From Oreocharis arfaki (taxonomy: Eukaryota; Chordata; Aves; Passeriformes; Paramythiidae), in contig VZRR01010829.1 in assembly GCA_013398015.1 (NCBI GenBank), positions 251,733 through 315,732 of the forward strand: a DNA stretch of 64,000 nt. Direction: 5' to 3'. Below the pieces are notes generated by a model. It saw only the letters and a list, made by a program, of their open reading frames with translations, did not search any database and was not told the DNA's origin. The position numbers and the translations under genes were made by a program. Below, piece after piece: positions 61,416 through 64,000 of this stretch. Each line of letters begins with the position of its first letter. The first letter of the stretch is position 1.

Positions 61416-63924
61416 GTAAGCAGGAAAGGAAGCTTGCTCTGTTTTCAGCAAGGGGCGCGGTTCAGGTCATGAGAGTGGGGCTTGGAGTTACAAGCTTTCT
61501 TCTGACACTGAACAAGATGTTCTTCTGTTTTGTGGCAGGACTCTTAGCTATTAAGTAGTCCTTATGGAAGGATGAGGAAAATAAACAACGTTCTCGGTTT
61601 CATGGTCTGTTTCAAGCCTGGCCAGACATCGGTGCTGTATTACTGCCATGTATATTTATATTTTGGTATTTTGAATGTCCCAAAGACAGGTTAGCAATTT
61701 GCAACATTTCCTAAAACTTTCAAACACTAGTGAAACGAACAGAATTAGCCCTAGAACAAGGGCATTGCTTCAGCTGCAGGCCATAAAAAGCAGAGCTTAG
61801 ACTAATCGGAAGCGTGTTTATTGTAATCTACAAATTGAAGGGTACACTTGAAACTGGAAAAGGTGTGAAGAATTTTGACTGGAAGTTTCCCATTGGTGAT
61901 CACTTAGGAAGGATTTCTTTTTTGTTTTGCTATGTTTGTTTGTTCGTTTTCCTGCCATGCACTTGTCTCTGAACATTATTCAGGTCTGTTTTCACATCTG
62001 GGAGCCATGGGGAGAACAGCTGTGACCTGGCCACAGGAGCTGGGGTCAACTTTATAATGAGCTCGTGGGAGGAAGCAGAGGTGGGAAGGACATGGTGCCA
62101 TGGAGCAGGTGAATTCCGTGAATCCTGACTGCCAGTTTCTCTGTGCCTAGGGGACTTTAGGTGTGAGAAAGGATGTTCATAGCAGTAGTTTTCAGGGCGT
62201 GAGAAACCGGCTTTGTTAAAGTATGCTCTGCCCAGCAGTTCACTGCTTGGTCTTGGTTGATAACAGCGTGATGGCGTGGGACACAGGACTAGTCACTTCC
62301 CTGTTCCTCACAAAAGTGAGGAATTGGAATTATACTTACACAAACATATGCGAGCATATGAGTGTATATACATGTGTGTACATATACTTCCACAGCTCTT
62401 TCTTCTCCATTGCCAGTAAAGAATAGTACATTGGAAAGTCCTAACCCTGTTCTTTCAAAGGACTGCATAAGAGCAGCATTTTATATTACAGTTCATATTT
62501 CCAACACACTCAATTTGAATCCTTCCCCTTCTGGCCATCCTTTGCAAACCAAGTAATTGAATGACTACATAAAGGAACCTCCAAGGCATGAGCAGAGTGT
62601 CTTTAGTGCCATCTTGTCATGATTCTGCTGTGAGCTCTGCTCATGTTCTCTGTATTTTGGAAGTCTTTTGTGACAGAGCAGTGATGGCTGCAGTAAATTC
62701 AACATACACAGTCCCTGACCCAAGGACCCCAAAAAAAGTAAGGAGCAGGATAAGTTTAAGTGTAAAGGTACTGTAATTTTTGAGGGCATTCAAAGAGTGG
62801 TGCTGTGTGTTTGCTGATATTTCATTCTAGGGTCTTAACCATTAAACTCCTTTCCTTGCAAATTATTTTAATAAGATGGCATTAATGTTCCCTCTGTATT
62901 TTCAGCTAATGAGTGTAATCACCTAGAAAGAGTCACAATTATCTGTTTTTCACTAGTATGCTCAGTACTTCCCATGCAGAGAGCCAAAATTGCTTCTGGA
63001 AGAGCCTGGTTGATGAGAGTGAATTGTTACTCCTGTGGCAGATGGAATTGCCCAGGAGCCTTTTGTGGAAAACAGTCTGATTGCTGGTGAAATTAAAATT
63101 TGCCTAGCTGTGAAAGGCTGAGGAGTATAATGGGGATGGTAAAGATTTAAATATTAACATTTGAGAAGAGTGAGAAAGAATCTCCAGGTGGATCAGATGG
63201 CTTGGATCTGCAGCAAGATCTCTTCAATTAATACCTGTACAGTAGGTGAGACCCTCAGCCTTTAAACTCTCTAGCCAAAACTACAGGAGGAGAAGTCTCC
63301 AGAAAGGATCTGACTGTCAGTCCTAATCCCAGAAATGCTACTCTCCCTGTTTTGGTAAAGCCTCATTGCCCATCTAATAAGTTCTTACTGCCTCCTGTAC
63401 TCTTGACTGCGTGGCAGAACAAGGGCGTTAAGGCTGTGTCTTTTTGCCACTCAGTATTTACTGGTATTTCATTAATACAATTTTAAGTAGTAGAAATTGT
63501 AATTTTCTGGGCAGCATCAATAAATAGTAGTGTGTTTTCAAAATCAATTGTTTCCCAAAAAAAGGAATAATACAGCAGCTTGAATAAACTCTTATGCGAA
63601 AATTAGATCTAGGCCTGCTTTCAACTAACCTATTAGTCAGCAACACAGTAATAGAAGATTGCGCATTTGAATCTGAAGAGGTTGTTTGTAATCAGTGTTG
63701 TACTAATTTTGTTCACTGCAGATAGTCTACTATTTCCTGTATTATATCTGTTTAACCATGTTTCATTTTACGTGTTTGGATTTAACTGTGATACATCCTG
63801 AATTGACTAGTATTTCTTATGGAGAGTTTTAGCATCCATTTATTCAGTATGAGGCTGTTGTTTAGGTGAAAGAACATCCTCTAGTAATCCACATGTGCAA
63901 GAAATTTCAGCACTGACTTCAATT

Positions 63925-63988
63925 GCTTAATAGAAGTATCCAGCAGATGCACAGTATTCCCAGACGCTTAATAGAAGTATCCAGCAGA
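63925..63988. repeat. Direct repeat, 23-bp unit with 41-bp period
   Basis: A 23-base word beginning GCTTAATAGAAGTATCC occurs at 63925-63947 and again, identical, at 63966-63988, with 18 bases between. It may be the start of a minisatellite that continues past the window or a local duplication. Confidence 0.9.
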
Positions 63989-64000
63989 CCTCTCATCACA

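Larger units (their letters stand above)
58650..63924. other. Unique sequence, including exon and promoter-like candidates
   Basis: No named gene. Small features: TATATATAA near 59085 followed by a donor-like CAAG|GTAAAA near 59136; a strong plus-strand donor AAG|GTAAGT (exon end 60875) with no clear partner acceptor; a palindrome at 60897-60908; and a candidate exon at 61290-61415. Alternating purine/pyrimidine sequence lies at 62340-62390. Confidence 0.45.

Noticed and set aside
1..64000. tRNA, rRNA, microRNA, CRISPR arrays or mitochondrial insertions
   Set aside because: I looked for characteristic words (tRNA B-box, common microRNA seeds, regularly spaced repeats) and saw none convincing; a covariance-model search was not possible.

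Overview
This looks like nuclear DNA of a bird, and I find no protein-coding gene I can name in its 64 kb. The evidence for a bird is the interspersed repeats. At least seven pieces of CR1 retrotransposon are present, several with the (ATTCTGTG)n-type 3' end that is diagnostic of CR1, together with solo or partial endogenous retroviral (ERV) LTRs of types I associate with songbird genomes. The order within birds is a weak inference. The DNA is AT-rich and CpG-poor almost throughout, with poly-A tracts and microsatellites. Open frames are short and mostly fall in CR1 or LTR sequence or in microsatellites.

Layout. 1-3.6 kb is unique sequence. 3.6-4.6 kb is a minus-strand CR1 whose middle is missing. 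6.3-7.7 kb is a plus-strand CR1 with a decayed reverse transcriptase. 9.4-11.2 kb is minus-strand CR1 in two blocks, and one part of it is duplicated around a single N. 11.2-32.3 kb is long unique sequence with a second duplication around a single N (17.1 kb), a TA/TG tract (19.4 kb) and an (ATGG)n array (21.4 kb). 32.35-32.8 kb is a solo ERV LTR. 34.3-34.5 kb is a 191-bp assembly gap. 35.1 kb is a CR1 scrap. 46.3-47.0 kb is a CpG island. 53.3-58.6 kb is a cluster of three CR1 fragments and two LTR copies of one family. The rest is unique sequence.

The most informative signal is regional. Left of about 46.3 kb the plus strand is generally richer in A than T and C than G. Right of about 47 kb it is richer in T than A and G than C. 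The change falls on the only CpG island in the window. Introns normally show T>A and G>C on the sense strand, so this is the pattern expected of a bidirectional promoter with one transcript running left (minus strand) and one running right (plus strand). The same pattern also marks replication-origin skew jumps. Two weak exon candidates have the expected orientations: 44445-44526 on the minus strand and 61290-61415 on the plus strand.

The two duplications that meet at exactly one N are most simply explained as unmerged contig overlaps, so local copy number there should not be trusted. I found no CRISPR array, tRNA, rRNA or bacterial-type system, and no convincing new biological system. The CpG island with its strand-skew switch is the place to look first.
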